NCBI GenBank assembly: GCA_902786965.1
Contig: CADAEJ010000001.1
Coordinates: 1-64,000, forward strand
Direction of reading: 5' to 3'
DNA length: 64,000 bases
DNA from: an uncultured Ruminococcus sp.
Lineage (GTDB): Bacteria; Bacillota; Clostridia; Oscillospirales; Ruminococcaceae
Made by a program: the position numbers and the translations under genes. A model generated the notes under the pieces. The model made no database searches. It was not told the DNA's origin and saw only the letters and a program-made list of their open reading frames with translations. Each line of letters begins with the position of its first letter. Position 1 is the first letter of the stretch. Shown in pieces: positions 15,623 to 24,912 of the stretch.

Positions 15623-17551
15623 TCAATCATCAGATCCTTCTGATTCATCATCTGCTTTAGTATTCTCTTTTACTTCGACCGGAGTGCTGTCAACGATCAG
15701 CGTTCCCTCCATAAGCTTCTTGAAGGTCTCGCCGTCGATCTTTTCATGCTCCATAAGATAATTAGCAAGCTCATGAAGCTTATCAATGTGGTCTTTGAGG
15801 ATAGTTTCACACTTTTCAAATGCATCCTCAACAACTGCACGGATCTCGTGGTCGATCTCAGCAGCAACAGCATCTGAATAGCTTGGTGTAGCGCTGTAAT
15901 CTCTGCCGAGGAATACCTCATGATCGCCCTGTCCGTAAACGATAGGACCAAGGTTATCACTAAAACCGTACCTTGTGACCATAGCTCTTGCGGTAGATGT
16001 TGCTCTTTCCAGGTCATTTGATGCGCCTGTAGAGATATCATCAAGGATCAGCTTTTCAGCAACACGTCCGCCAAGCAGAACGATAATGCTTTCAGCCATC
16101 TGATTTTTGCTTACATAGCTATCATCCTTTTCAGGTCTTGACATGGTAAACCCGCCTGCCTGACCACGAGGAATGATAGTAACGTAGTGTACATCATCCT
16201 GCGTCTTGCAATAGTAATGACAAAGTGCGTGGCCGCTCTCGTGATATGCTGTAAGCTTTTTCTCCTTATCAGTAACTATCCTGGACTTCTTTTCAGGTCC
16301 CATAACTACCTTGAGAGAAGCTTCTTCGATATCTGCCTCAGTGATCGCTTTTCTGTTATTTCTTGCAGCAAGCAGTGATGCTTCATTTACAAGGTTTTCA
16401 AGATCTGCACCTGTAAATCCTACGGTTGTTTTTGCAATAACTTTCAGGTCAACATCAGGACCCAAAGGCTTATTTCTTGTATGGACTTTAAGGATCTCTT
16501 CTCTGCCCTTTACATCAGGTCTGCCGACAACGATATGTCTGTCGAATCTGCCCGGTCTTAAAAGTGCAGGGTCAAGGATATCGCGGCGGTTTGTTGCAGC
16601 CATTACGATGACGGAGGTATTATCCTCAAATCCGTCCATTTCAACAAGCAGCTGATTAAGAGTCTGCTCACGTTCGTCATGACCGCCGCCAAGACCGGCA
16701 CCTCTCTGACGGCCAACAGCATCTATCTCATCGATAAATATGATAGATGGCGAATTCTTCTTTGCCTGCTCAAACAGATCTCTTACTCTCGATGCACCGA
16801 CACCGACGAACATTTCTACGAAATCAGAACCCGAGATAGAGAAGAACGGTACCTTTGCTTCACCTGCAACTGCACGCGCAAGAAGAGTTTTACCTGTTCC
16901 CGGAGGTCCCTCAAGCAAAACGCCTTTAGGGATCCTTGCTCCGATCTCGATATATTTTTTGTTATCACGCAGAAAATCAACGATCTCCTGTAATTCTTCT
17001 TTCTCTTCATCAGCACCTGCAACATCGGCAAAAGTTGCTTTCTTTGCACTCGCCGACAGCTTGGCATTTGATTTACCAAACGACGACATTTTGCCGCCAT
17101 TTGCACTCTTCATCATAAACACGAAGAAGAAGATCATAACACCGAGCATAAGAAGCGTTGGTATCATATTAAGCAGAAAACTGTTATCCGAGATAGGTAT
17201 CAGATCGTATTTTAACGGCTCATTCGGATACTTTTCATCATAAAGCTTTCTGTAGTTATTCTCATTCTCACCGCTGAGAAGTTCATTGGCAAACAGCGAT
17301 ACATTTGGCACGCTATAGACATGAGATTTTGTATCCTTGCTCTCTCCGCGAAGCTTATATTTAAGCTCGCCGCTACCCAGATCAAGACTGAACTCACTTA
17401 CCTCAAGCTTGTCAAAATGCTCCATTACCTCTGAATACTTCACATTGTCAGAACCTGAGGTCATATTCATAAGCATGAATACGATTCCGCCAACAACACA
17501 AAGTGAAACGAGAAAATAGATAAGCAACGTCTTTCCGCCACTACTTTTCAA
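15623..17551 (-). CDS. ftsH: ATP-dependent zinc metalloprotease FtsH
   Basis: FtsH is a membrane-bound AAA+ protease that degrades misfolded membrane proteins and selected regulators. The 642-residue protein has two transmembrane segments (about residues 9-28 and 127-147) around an extracytoplasmic loop, Walker A GPPGTGKT (215-222), Walker [12 protein letters not shown], and the zinc site HESGH (437-441; usually HEAGH). A Ser/Asp/Glu-rich tail ends the protein. The start is TTG at 17551, with AAAGGT 9 bases upstream; no ATG fits before the first membrane segment. It follows tilS directly, while the hpt gene often found between them is missing here. Confidence 0.97.
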   Translation of the reverse strand: MKSSGGKTLLIYFLVSLCVVGGIVFMLMNMTSGSDNVKYSEVMEHFDKLEVSEFSLDLGSGELKYKLRGESKDTKSHVYSVPNVSLFANELLSGENENNYRKLYDEKYPNEPLKYDLIPISDNSFLLNMIPTLLMLGVMIFFFVFMMKSANGGKMSSFGKSNAKLSASAKKATFADVAGADEEKEELQEIVDFLRDNKKYIEIGARIPKGVLLEGPPGTGKTLLARAVAGEAKVPFFSISGSDFVEMFVGVGASRVRDLFEQAKKNSPSIIFIDEIDAVGRQRGAGLGGGHDEREQTLNQLLVEMDGFEDNTSVIVMAATNRRDILDPALLRPGRFDRHIVVGRPDVKGREEILKVHTRNKPLGPDVDLKVIAKTTVGFTGADLENLVNEASLLAARNNRKAITEADIEEASLKVVMGPEKKSRIVTDKEKKLTAYHESGHALCHYYCKTQDDVHYVTIIPRGQAGGFTMSRPEKDDSYVSKNQMAESIIVLLGGRVAEKLILDDISTGASNDLERATSTARAMVTRYGFSDNLGPIVYGQGDHEVFLGRDYSATPSYSDAVAAEIDHEIRAVVEDAFEKCETILKDHIDKLHELANYLMEHEKIDGETFKKLMEGTLIVDSTPVEVKENTKADDESEGSDD

Positions 17552-17623
17552 TACATCACGACCTTTACTCTAATTATATTTTACTTTCCTTTTCAAAAGA
17601 ATTATATTACTTTATTGTGATAA

Positions 17624-18979
17624 CTATATGATATCATCAATAGCAAATGTTAGCATATTTTTAGTTGTTTCAGATATTTTCACTCTTTCACAAACTCCGC
17701 TTCCCTCAACGAACACCGCACCTATATCATCATACATGATAACCGCACTTTTTCGCCTATCCAAAGAGAAATTATTTTTCAGCAGTTTTCTTATGCTGTA
17801 ATCAACATTTCTGTTGACCAAACGGATCTTATCTCCCTCACTATAACTGCGGAGCACAATTCCGCCTATAATTTTATCATAATCCAAGCAGCAATTTGCA
17901 AACATTTTATGAACATTTGCATAATCGCAGTCAATGTTTTCCATTTTTATGATTTTTACATCAATATTTCTGCCTGCAAAACAGTATTTACCATCACCGT
18001 TGATACCTACGGGACTAATATCAGATTTAGAATTGCTGATTTTATGGTCTATAAAAAGAGAGTTGTTTTTGCATACAATAAATGAATCTTTAGCAATATT
18101 TAGCTTTCCGTCTGTTTTGATAATTCTATATATTAACGGAAGTTTTTCATGAGAAAAGACAAGTCCGTTTCTTTCAAGCCAACGCATTATTACCCTATCC
18201 TTGATGCAGTCATCAAATTCGTGAAAAGCTGTCAGGTTTATCACACTGCCGCAGCAGCATTCATCAAAGGCTTTATCAGCGGTCCTCTCAAGGAATGACA
18301 GATCTTTTCTCAGATACGAAACAGTATTTGCATAGCTTTTCATAAGAGAAGGATTTATTCTTAAAAGCTGAGGTATTATATTATGCCTTACTTTATTGCG
18401 TGTATATTCATCTGTGAGGTTGGTAGAATCAGTAACAAAGTCCTGCCATTCTGCTTTCAGATAATCAATGATCTCTTCTCTTGTGCAGTTTATAAGAGGT
18501 CTTACGATCCTGTCACGTTTGGGCGGGATCGAACATAAGCCTTTCAGACCTGTGCCTCTGGCAAGGTTGAAAACTGTAGTTTCTATGCAATCGGAAAGGG
18601 TATGTGCCGTACAGATCTTATCTGCCTTGATAGAATCAAAGATTCTATATCGCAGTTCTCTTGCTCCCTCTTCAATTGAGACAGCATTTTCCTTGCAAAA
18701 CGCATTGACATCTATCCTATGGACAGATAATTCTATATTGAGCTTTTTACATAATTCCTCGCAGAATTGCTGGTCACGCTCGCTTTCCCTGCCTCTCAGC
18801 TGATGGTTTACATGACAGGCACATACATCATATCCCAGTTCATTTAAACACAAAAGGAGTGAAACGCTGTCGGCACCGCCAGAAAGGCAAACCAGCAGAC
18901 GTTCACTCTTTTTAAACATATCAAACTCTTTAATAGTATCGAGAACCTTGTTAAGCATATTATCCATCGTATTTTGCAA
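17624..18979 (-). CDS. tilS: tRNA(Ile)-lysidine synthetase
   Basis: TilS attaches lysine to C34 of the CAU anticodon of tRNA-Ile2, switching its decoding from AUG to AUA; the step is essential. The 451-residue protein has the PP-loop SGGADS (residues 33-38), an ACHVNHQLRG segment typical of TilS, and TilS-type substrate-binding and C-terminal domains. It overlaps the end of dnaB by 20 bases; in-frame ATGs at residues 5 and 8 are alternative starts. Position between dnaB and ftsH fits housekeeping cotranscription. Confidence 0.95.
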   Translation of the reverse strand: MQNTMDNMLNKVLDTIKEFDMFKKSERLLVCLSGGADSVSLLLCLNELGYDVCACHVNHQLRGRESERDQQFCEELCKKLNIELSVHRIDVNAFCKENAVSIEEGARELRYRIFDSIKADKICTAHTLSDCIETTVFNLARGTGLKGLCSIPPKRDRIVRPLINCTREEIIDYLKAEWQDFVTDSTNLTDEYTRNKVRHNIIPQLLRINPSLMKSYANTVSYLRKDLSFLERTADKAFDECCCGSVINLTAFHEFDDCIKDRVIMRWLERNGLVFSHEKLPLIYRIIKTDGKLNIAKDSFIVCKNNSLFIDHKISNSKSDISPVGINGDGKYCFAGRNIDVKIIKMENIDCDYANVHKMFANCCLDYDKIIGGIVLRSYSEGDKIRLVNRNVDYSIRKLLKNNFSLDRRKSAVIMYDDIGAVFVEGSGVCERVKISETTKNMLTFAIDDII

Positions 18980-20330
18980 ATTTGTTCAATGATGTAAAAA
19001 GTGTATATTCACCTGTCCAGCCAAGTTCAACCGTTGCAGTCTGCCCGTGACGGTTTTTGGCAACTATGCACTCAGCAACCGACTTATCTTCGCTATCCTG
19101 TTCATAGTATGCACCGCGGTATAAAAACAGGATAATATCTGCATCCTGCTCGATAGAACCCGATTCACGCAGGTCGGAAAGCATAGGTCGTTTATCATCT
19201 CTTTTTTCAGAGTTTCTTGAAAGCTGCGAAAGCGCAATTACAGGTACATTCAGATCCTTTGCCATGAGCTTTAGCTGTCTGGTTATCTCGGAGACTTCGT
19301 TTACACGGCTGCTATGCTTGTTAGGCGATTCCATGAGCTGAATATAGTCAATTACAACAAGACCGAGATTCTTCATCCTACGCAGTTTAGCTTTCATCTG
19401 CGGAACAGTAATGCCCGCACCGTCATCCAGGAATATCGGCAAACGCCCGATAACATCAGCTGCTTGCGCAAGTTTGTTCCAATCTTCTTCACTTATCTGA
19501 CCGTTACGCAGACTGGTATTATTGACCTTAGCTTCTGAAGAAAGTATTCTGGATGCAAGCTGTTCCTTGCCCATCTCAAGGGAGAAGATGGCAACGTCTC
19601 TGCCTGTTTTTTTACAGCAGTTAACAGCCATATTGATAGCAAGTGCAGATTTACCCATAGCCGGACGTGCTGCAAGGACGATAAGGTCTGTCCTGTTAAG
19701 ACCGGTCGTAACTGCGTCAAGATCGGAAAATCCGGAGCTTGCACCGAGTTTATCAGCAGCATCAGCACCTGTTATCTCCTGTAGATGATCAAGTGTCCCG
19801 ACAACAACCTCGCTGATTGGAGTAAGGCCTTCTAAATTTCTGCCCTGGCGAATGTCAAAAACCTTCTGCTCAACATCGTCAAGCAGATTATCAGCAGTCG
19901 TAGAATTCTCATTAGCTTGTTTTATAGCGTACTCAGCAACGCCGACCAGCTGCCTTGTCAATGATTTTTCTATGACCATATTACAATGGCTTTCAATATT
20001 AGCTACGCTGGTAACGTTATGTATAAGACCGCTGAGATATTCACGAGCCATCTGTGAATTACTGAAAACACCTGCTTTAACTGACTCATCAATTATAGAA
20101 ACAATATCATCAGCCTTGCCGACCGAATAAAAGCGCATAATGATCGAAAACAACGTCTGATGCTGAGGTCTGTAAAAACAATCGGCTGACTTGATTATCT
20201 CTGCGACCTTGTCTATACACTTGGGGTCATAAAGCATGCCGCCTATGACTGCACATTCAGCCTCTTGCGAGTACTGGGCATTGGAGCTCATAAGATCGGC
20301 AGCAAACTGCTCTTTCAGATCAAGTGCCAT
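18960..20330 (-). CDS. dnaB: Replicative DNA helicase
   Basis: The hexameric 5'-to-3' helicase of the replication fork. The 456-residue protein has the N-terminal primase-interacting domain (residues 20-125), a linker, and a RecA-like core with Walker A ARPAMGKSA (221-229) and the VIDYIQLM Walker B strand. The RESGSIEQDADIILFLYR and ELGWTGEYTLF segments towards the C-terminus are conserved. Length is normal and no intein is present. It follows rplI by 5 bases in the conserved gdpP-rplI-dnaB order. Confidence 0.98.
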   Translation of the reverse strand: MALDLKEQFAADLMSSNAQYSQEAECAVIGGMLYDPKCIDKVAEIIKSADCFYRPQHQTLFSIIMRFYSVGKADDIVSIIDESVKAGVFSNSQMAREYLSGLIHNVTSVANIESHCNMVIEKSLTRQLVGVAEYAIKQANENSTTADNLLDDVEQKVFDIRQGRNLEGLTPISEVVVGTLDHLQEITGADAADKLGASSGFSDLDAVTTGLNRTDLIVLAARPAMGKSALAINMAVNCCKKTGRDVAIFSLEMGKEQLASRILSSEAKVNNTSLRNGQISEEDWNKLAQAADVIGRLPIFLDDGAGITVPQMKAKLRRMKNLGLVVIDYIQLMESPNKHSSRVNEVSEITRQLKLMAKDLNVPVIALSQLSRNSEKRDDKRPMLSDLRESGSIEQDADIILFLYRGAYYEQDSEDKSVAECIVAKNRHGQTATVELGWTGEYTLFTSLNKFAKYDG

Positions 20331-20335
20331 TTAAA

Positions 20336-20782
20336 TCATTCCTCTACAACTTTAATCCTGATGCTGCAGGAAACGCCCTGTGTCAGCTTGATAGCTGCGC
20401 TGAAATCGCCAAATGACTTGATCTCAGAACCAAGTGCGATCTTTTTCTTATCAACATCGACACCATACTGCTTTTTAAGCTCATCACTTATTATAGAACC
20501 TGTTACAGCACCAAAAAGCTTTCCACCCTGTCCGGCTTTAGCTTTTACAACAACTTCCTTATCTTTGATCTTCTCAACAAGTGCAAGGTTATCAGCCTTT
20601 TCAACGTCTATCTTGTGCTGCTCGGAAGACTTTTTACCCTGAAGGTCGTTAAGGTTCTTCTGTGTAGCTTCAAGTGCAAACCCTTTCCCGATAAGGAAAT
20701 TTCTTGCGTATCCATCGGCAACGTTAAGAACATCACCCTTTTTTCCTGATCCTTTAACATCTTTTAATAGAATTACTTTCAT
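20336..20782 (-). CDS. rplI: 50S ribosomal protein L9
   Basis: A 148-residue L9 with the family start [17 protein letters not shown] and the N-domain signature with the [12 protein letters not shown] segment. Two globular domains are joined by a long charged helix (about residues 40-75), as usual. The ATG at 20782 with AAAGG 10 bases upstream gives the standard length; a GTG three codons earlier is possible. It sits between gdpP and dnaB, its normal Firmicutes place. Confidence 0.98.
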   Translation of the reverse strand: MKVILLKDVKGSGKKGDVLNVADGYARNFLIGKGFALEATQKNLNDLQGKKSSEQHKIDVEKADNLALVEKIKDKEVVVKAKAGQGGKLFGAVTGSIISDELKKQYGVDVDKKKIALGSEIKSFGDFSAAIKLTQGVSCSIRIKVVEE

Positions 20783-20806
20783 ATGAAACACGCCTTTCGT
20801 TTTTCG

Positions 20807-22780
20807 TTAACTGTTATTTCTGATATAATCATCAATTGCATTTTTGAGCATCTGCTCTGCACTTGAAATGTCAGTTTTAAGCTGGCAGGCAGCCATAGTG
20901 TGATGTCCTCCGCCGCCAAGAGACTCCATAATTACCTGAACATTGACTGCGCCCAGGCTACGAGCAGAAATATTGACTATCGAATTGGATTCGTACATAA
21001 CAAATGATGCAACAACGTTGGATATACCAAGCATATCATCTGCTGCCTGTGAAGCTGCGATACGAATATTGGAAAACTGCTCGGTCGTAGCCGCGATAGC
21101 ACATTTATGATAGATCTCGGCAGAATTGATGATAGTAGACTTCTGGTGATAGGTCTCAATTGAATTGGCAAATAGCTTTTTGACCGCGATGCTGTCTGCA
21201 CCCATACGCTTCAGGTAAGCAGCCGCCTCAAATGTACCTGCACCTGTTCTCATAACAAAATTCTTTGTATCAAGCATAATACCCGAAAGCAGAGCTTCAG
21301 CCGCATGAACAGAAAGCTTGCTCTTGTCACCGAAATACTCAACAAGGTCGGTAACAAGCTCACTTGCAGATGATGCACCAGATTCAAGATACGTCATAAC
21401 TGTAGGCTCGATAGCATTTACCATACGCCTGTGGTGGTCAATAACAATGACCTCTCTTGCTCTTTGCAGTATCTCGGGTGATTCAACAAGCTTTGGGTTA
21501 TGCGTATCAACGACTATAACAAGGGTATTGAAATCAAGCCTGTCAAGACCCTCCTGGGGCGTGATATAATAGTTGGTGATATCATTCTGGTTAATATAAT
21601 CAATAAGTGGTTTTGAGAGGTTGCTTACGGGATCTACCACCACATAAGCCTCTTTGACAAGCGGTTTTATTGCACAGCAAAGACCTGTTGCCGCACCAAC
21701 GGCATCAAGATCTGCATATCTGTGACCCATTATCAGAACTCTGTCAAAAGCAGTGATACGTTCAAGCATCGCCTTAGCGACCATTCTGACTTTGACTTTA
21801 TTGTTCTTGTCACTTGAGCTTGAAACTCCGCCAAAGAATTTGAACTCTCCGTCTTCGTGAACTGCCGCCTGGTCTCCGCCTCGTCCCTGACAGAGCTCAA
21901 GCGCCTGTCTTGCAAGTTTTTCGCTTTCTGCAAGACTTGCAGCACCACGACCGACTCCGATAGACAGTGTTATGTTGTTTCTGTTATCAACAGAGATCTT
22001 TCTCGCCTCTTCAAGTATCTTGAACCTTGCTTCGATTTTGGGTGCAAGGTGTCTTTCCTCCATAAAGATATAAAATCTGTCTGAGGAGGTCTTTTTCGTT
22101 ACGGCAGTAGTTCCCTCAACAAAATTCTCTATAAGTTTTTCGATTTCTACGATAATATGAGCTTTCTCGCTCTCCCTTATATTTGCAATAACATCATCAA
22201 GGTTATCAACATTTATGATAATTATAGATTTCTGCGCCTGTTTGGTTTCATATTTTAACTCTATATAGTCAGAAACATCGTTAAAATAGATAAGTGCAAG
22301 AGGGTCTTTGGCAACATCGCTATGTACTGCTTTTGCTTCATAAAACCTCTTTGCAACACATACAAGGTCACCCTGTGGAACAAAGACTTTCTGAAGATCG
22401 ATATTACATACATCTGCAATTTTTACTCCGTAAGCGTCCTCTGCCGACAGGATGTCGATAGAAAAACGTTTATTATACCACAGTATCGTGGCTTTTGAAT
22501 CAATAATGACAGCAGGAGCAGGAAAATTCATCAAAGAATTCTTTTCCTTGCGTGAGATAGCTGTTGCAAGGCGTGTAATGCTCTTTTTAGTAAGGTTTTT
22601 AAATACGATCGCTTCAAATATCAGCAAAAGTACAGATATAAGACAAATTATCATCAAAACCTTACCGCTGCCTGAGTAATCAGGAGATCTTTTCAGAAGA
22701 AATGCAGATATAAGACCCGAAAGCGCAACTACTGCAATAGTAAGTCTTATCAGCGCATTCAGACCATTAGACCTTTTCAA
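20807..22780 (-). CDS. gdpP: Cyclic-di-AMP phosphodiesterase GdpP (DHH family)
   Basis: A 657-residue membrane enzyme that hydrolyses c-di-AMP to pApA and thereby tunes potassium and turgor balance. Domain order: two transmembrane segments (about residues 11-29 and 41-60), a PAS-like domain (about 85-170), a degenerate GGDEF domain (about 175-320, with GGDQA instead of the catalytic motif), and DHH/DHHA1. Metal-binding residues are His353, Asp357 and Asp359 (GHRYADLDAVG), Asp425 and Asp448-His449-His450; the GGGGH motif lies near residue 617. All catalytic residues are present. It follows rnj by 33 bases. Confidence 0.97.
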   Translation of the reverse strand: MKRSNGLNALIRLTIAVVALSGLISAFLLKRSPDYSGSGKVLMIICLISVLLLIFEAIVFKNLTKKSITRLATAISRKEKNSLMNFPAPAVIIDSKATILWYNKRFSIDILSAEDAYGVKIADVCNIDLQKVFVPQGDLVCVAKRFYEAKAVHSDVAKDPLALIYFNDVSDYIELKYETKQAQKSIIIINVDNLDDVIANIRESEKAHIIVEIEKLIENFVEGTTAVTKKTSSDRFYIFMEERHLAPKIEARFKILEEARKISVDNRNNITLSIGVGRGAASLAESEKLARQALELCQGRGGDQAAVHEDGEFKFFGGVSSSSDKNNKVKVRMVAKAMLERITAFDRVLIMGHRYADLDAVGAATGLCCAIKPLVKEAYVVVDPVSNLSKPLIDYINQNDITNYYITPQEGLDRLDFNTLVIVVDTHNPKLVESPEILQRAREVIVIDHHRRMVNAIEPTVMTYLESGASSASELVTDLVEYFGDKSKLSVHAAEALLSGIMLDTKNFVMRTGAGTFEAAAYLKRMGADSIAVKKLFANSIETYHQKSTIINSAEIYHKCAIAATTEQFSNIRIAASQAADDMLGISNVVASFVMYESNSIVNISARSLGAVNVQVIMESLGGGGHHTMAACQLKTDISSAEQMLKNAIDDYIRNNS

Positions 22781-22813
22781 ATCCCAACAACTCCTTTTAA
22801 ATACATTTGCTGT

Positions 22814-24649
22814 TTAAAGCTCCATTATAATCGGCAGGATCATAGGAGAACGCTTAGTCTTGGCAAAAATAAACTCCGAAAGATTGTCCTTCATTTTTCC
22901 CTTGATGCTGTTCCAATCCTTCATGTTCCTGTCAAGGCAGTTTTGAAGTGATTCTGTAAGAAGCTTTCTCGCCTCTCCGAGCAGTTCCTCGCTCTCTCTT
23001 ACATAAACAAATCCTCTTGAAACAACATCAGGACCTGCAAGGATGACACCTGTATCTCTGTCTATAGTCGCAACAGCGATAATAAGTCCGTCCTCCGCAA
23101 GATGCTTTCTGTCGCGCAGAACGATCGAACCAACATCACCTACGCCGAGACCGTCTACGAAAACTCTTCCGGCGGGAACTGTACCTGTCACCTTCATATC
23201 AACACCGTCAGTTTCGATAACGAAACCGTTTTCTCCGATGATTATATTCTCCTCAGGTATGCCGACCGCCATTGCGGTAGCCTTGTGCTGATACAGATGC
23301 TTGTACTCTCCATGAACCGGAATGAAAAATTTAGGCTTTGTGATAGACAGGATAAGCTTTTGCTCCTCCTGACAAGCGTGTCCCGAAACGTGGACATCGT
23401 AAATATTCTCTGATACAACATGGGCACCAAGCTTCATAAGCTCATTGATGACCCTTGTGACAAGCTTTTCGTTGCCGGGTATAGGATTAGCGGATATTAT
23501 TATGAAGTCGTTTGGTGTGATTGAGACCTGTCGGTGTTCGTTGTTAGCCATTCTGGTAAGTGCCGACATAGGCTCTCCCTGACTTCCTGTTGTAACTATT
23601 ACCATTTTATCCGCAGGGTATCTGGATACCATATCTATATCGACAAGCACGCCGTCGGGCACTTTCAGGTAGCCAAGTTCAATGCCTATACTGATAACAT
23701 TGACCATACTGCGTCCCGATACAGCAACTTTTCTTCCGGTTGAAACAGCATTGTTGATGATCTGCTGAACGCGGTGTATATTTGATGCGAATGTCGCGAT
23801 AATTATTCTTCTGCCTTCGGCACGAGCAAAAAGGTTTTCAAAGCTTTCGCCTACTTTTCTTTCGCTCATCGTGAAACCCGGTCTGTCAGCATTGGTAGAG
23901 TCTGACATAAGCGCGAGAACTCCCCTATTGCCTAGCTCTGCAAAGCGCTGCAGATCAATTATGCCGCCCTCTATAGGCGTATAATCGACCTTAAAATCTC
24001 CTGTGTGGATAAGTACTCCCGCAGGGGTATGGATAGCCATTCCGACCGCATCGGGAATTGAATGATTAACTCTTATGAATTCGACCGCCATGCAGCCAAG
24101 CTTGACCGTCTGGCGCGGAGTGACTACATTAAGCTTTGCACCTGCAAGTATTCCATGCTCCTCAAGCTTGCCCTCAACAAGTCCGAGAGTAAGTCTTGTT
24201 CCATAAACAGGAACATTGAATTTTTTCAGAAAATACGGGAGTCCGCCGATATGATCCTCGTGGCCGTGGGTAAGCACAACGCCTCTGAGTTTGTCGATGT
24301 TCTTTTCAACATATGAATAATCCGGCAATACGATATCTACCCCGAACAGCTCACTGTCGGGGAAGGCCATGCCGCAGTCGATGATTATCATATCGTTTGC
24401 ACATTCGATAGCGGTACAGTTTTTGCCTATTTCGTTAAGTCCGCCAAGCGGAATGATCTTAACGGGAGTCTTCCTTGCAGGCTCGCGCGGCTGTCTGGGT
24501 GCACTTGTCTGCTTTGTTCTTGAATTCCTGCTAACCTTAGCATTTACGTTCTTTGCGGACTTTTTCTTCAGATCAGCGCTCTGCTCTGTAGACTCGTTCT
24601 TTTTTCTTCGGTAAACCTTTCTGCCGGTCTTATTGTTATTATTGTTCAT
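22814..24649 (-). CDS. rnj: Ribonuclease J
   Basis: RNase J is the 5'-to-3' exo- and endoribonuclease that leads mRNA decay in Firmicutes. The metallo-beta-lactamase core starts VKIIPLGGLNEIGKN and carries LTHGHEDHIGG (HxHxDH metal site); beta-CASP and C-terminal dimerisation domains follow (VHVSGHACQEE). I chose the ATG at 24649 (611 residues), which still leaves about 70 Lys/Arg/Asn-rich residues before the catalytic core; most RNase J start much nearer it. In-frame starts reach back to 24814, and no ribosome binding site clearly decides. The promoter at 24843-24871 would leave a leader of about 190 bases with my start. Confidence 0.93.
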   Translation of the reverse strand: MNNNNNKTGRKVYRRKKNESTEQSADLKKKSAKNVNAKVSRNSRTKQTSAPRQPREPARKTPVKIIPLGGLNEIGKNCTAIECANDMIIIDCGMAFPDSELFGVDIVLPDYSYVEKNIDKLRGVVLTHGHEDHIGGLPYFLKKFNVPVYGTRLTLGLVEGKLEEHGILAGAKLNVVTPRQTVKLGCMAVEFIRVNHSIPDAVGMAIHTPAGVLIHTGDFKVDYTPIEGGIIDLQRFAELGNRGVLALMSDSTNADRPGFTMSERKVGESFENLFARAEGRRIIIATFASNIHRVQQIINNAVSTGRKVAVSGRSMVNVISIGIELGYLKVPDGVLVDIDMVSRYPADKMVIVTTGSQGEPMSALTRMANNEHRQVSITPNDFIIISANPIPGNEKLVTRVINELMKLGAHVVSENIYDVHVSGHACQEEQKLILSITKPKFFIPVHGEYKHLYQHKATAMAVGIPEENIIIGENGFVIETDGVDMKVTGTVPAGRVFVDGLGVGDVGSIVLRDRKHLAEDGLIIAVATIDRDTGVILAGPDVVSRGFVYVRESEELLGEARKLLTESLQNCLDRNMKDWNSIKGKMKDNLSEFIFAKTKRSPMILPIIMEL

Positions 24650-24842
24650 TTGCTCACTATCTGCCCTTGCGGAAACGGTCTGCAAAGGCTTTCGATATAC
24701 TCCTTTCATGTCATTTAATATATTGTCTGTTCGGGTAAGGAAACAAAAACGGAGTTTCAGCGCAAAAGCACTTGAATGATATAATGGTAAGTCAAAACCC
24801 TGCTTTCGTTCCATATTCTAACGCACAAAATACCTAAATAAC

Positions 24843-24871
24843 ATTATACCAAAATACAGCGATATTGTCAA
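24843..24871 (-). promoter_or_regulatory. Perfect consensus promoter of the rnj-gdpP-rplI-dnaB-tilS-ftsH unit
   Basis: Minus-strand TTGACA, exactly 17 bases, TATAAT: the full vegetative sigma consensus, the only such case in the window. Transcription should begin near 24836. Confidence 0.88.
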
Positions 24872-24912
24872 GTAACAGACATTACTTATTATCGTAACAT
24901 ACGACCGGGTCA

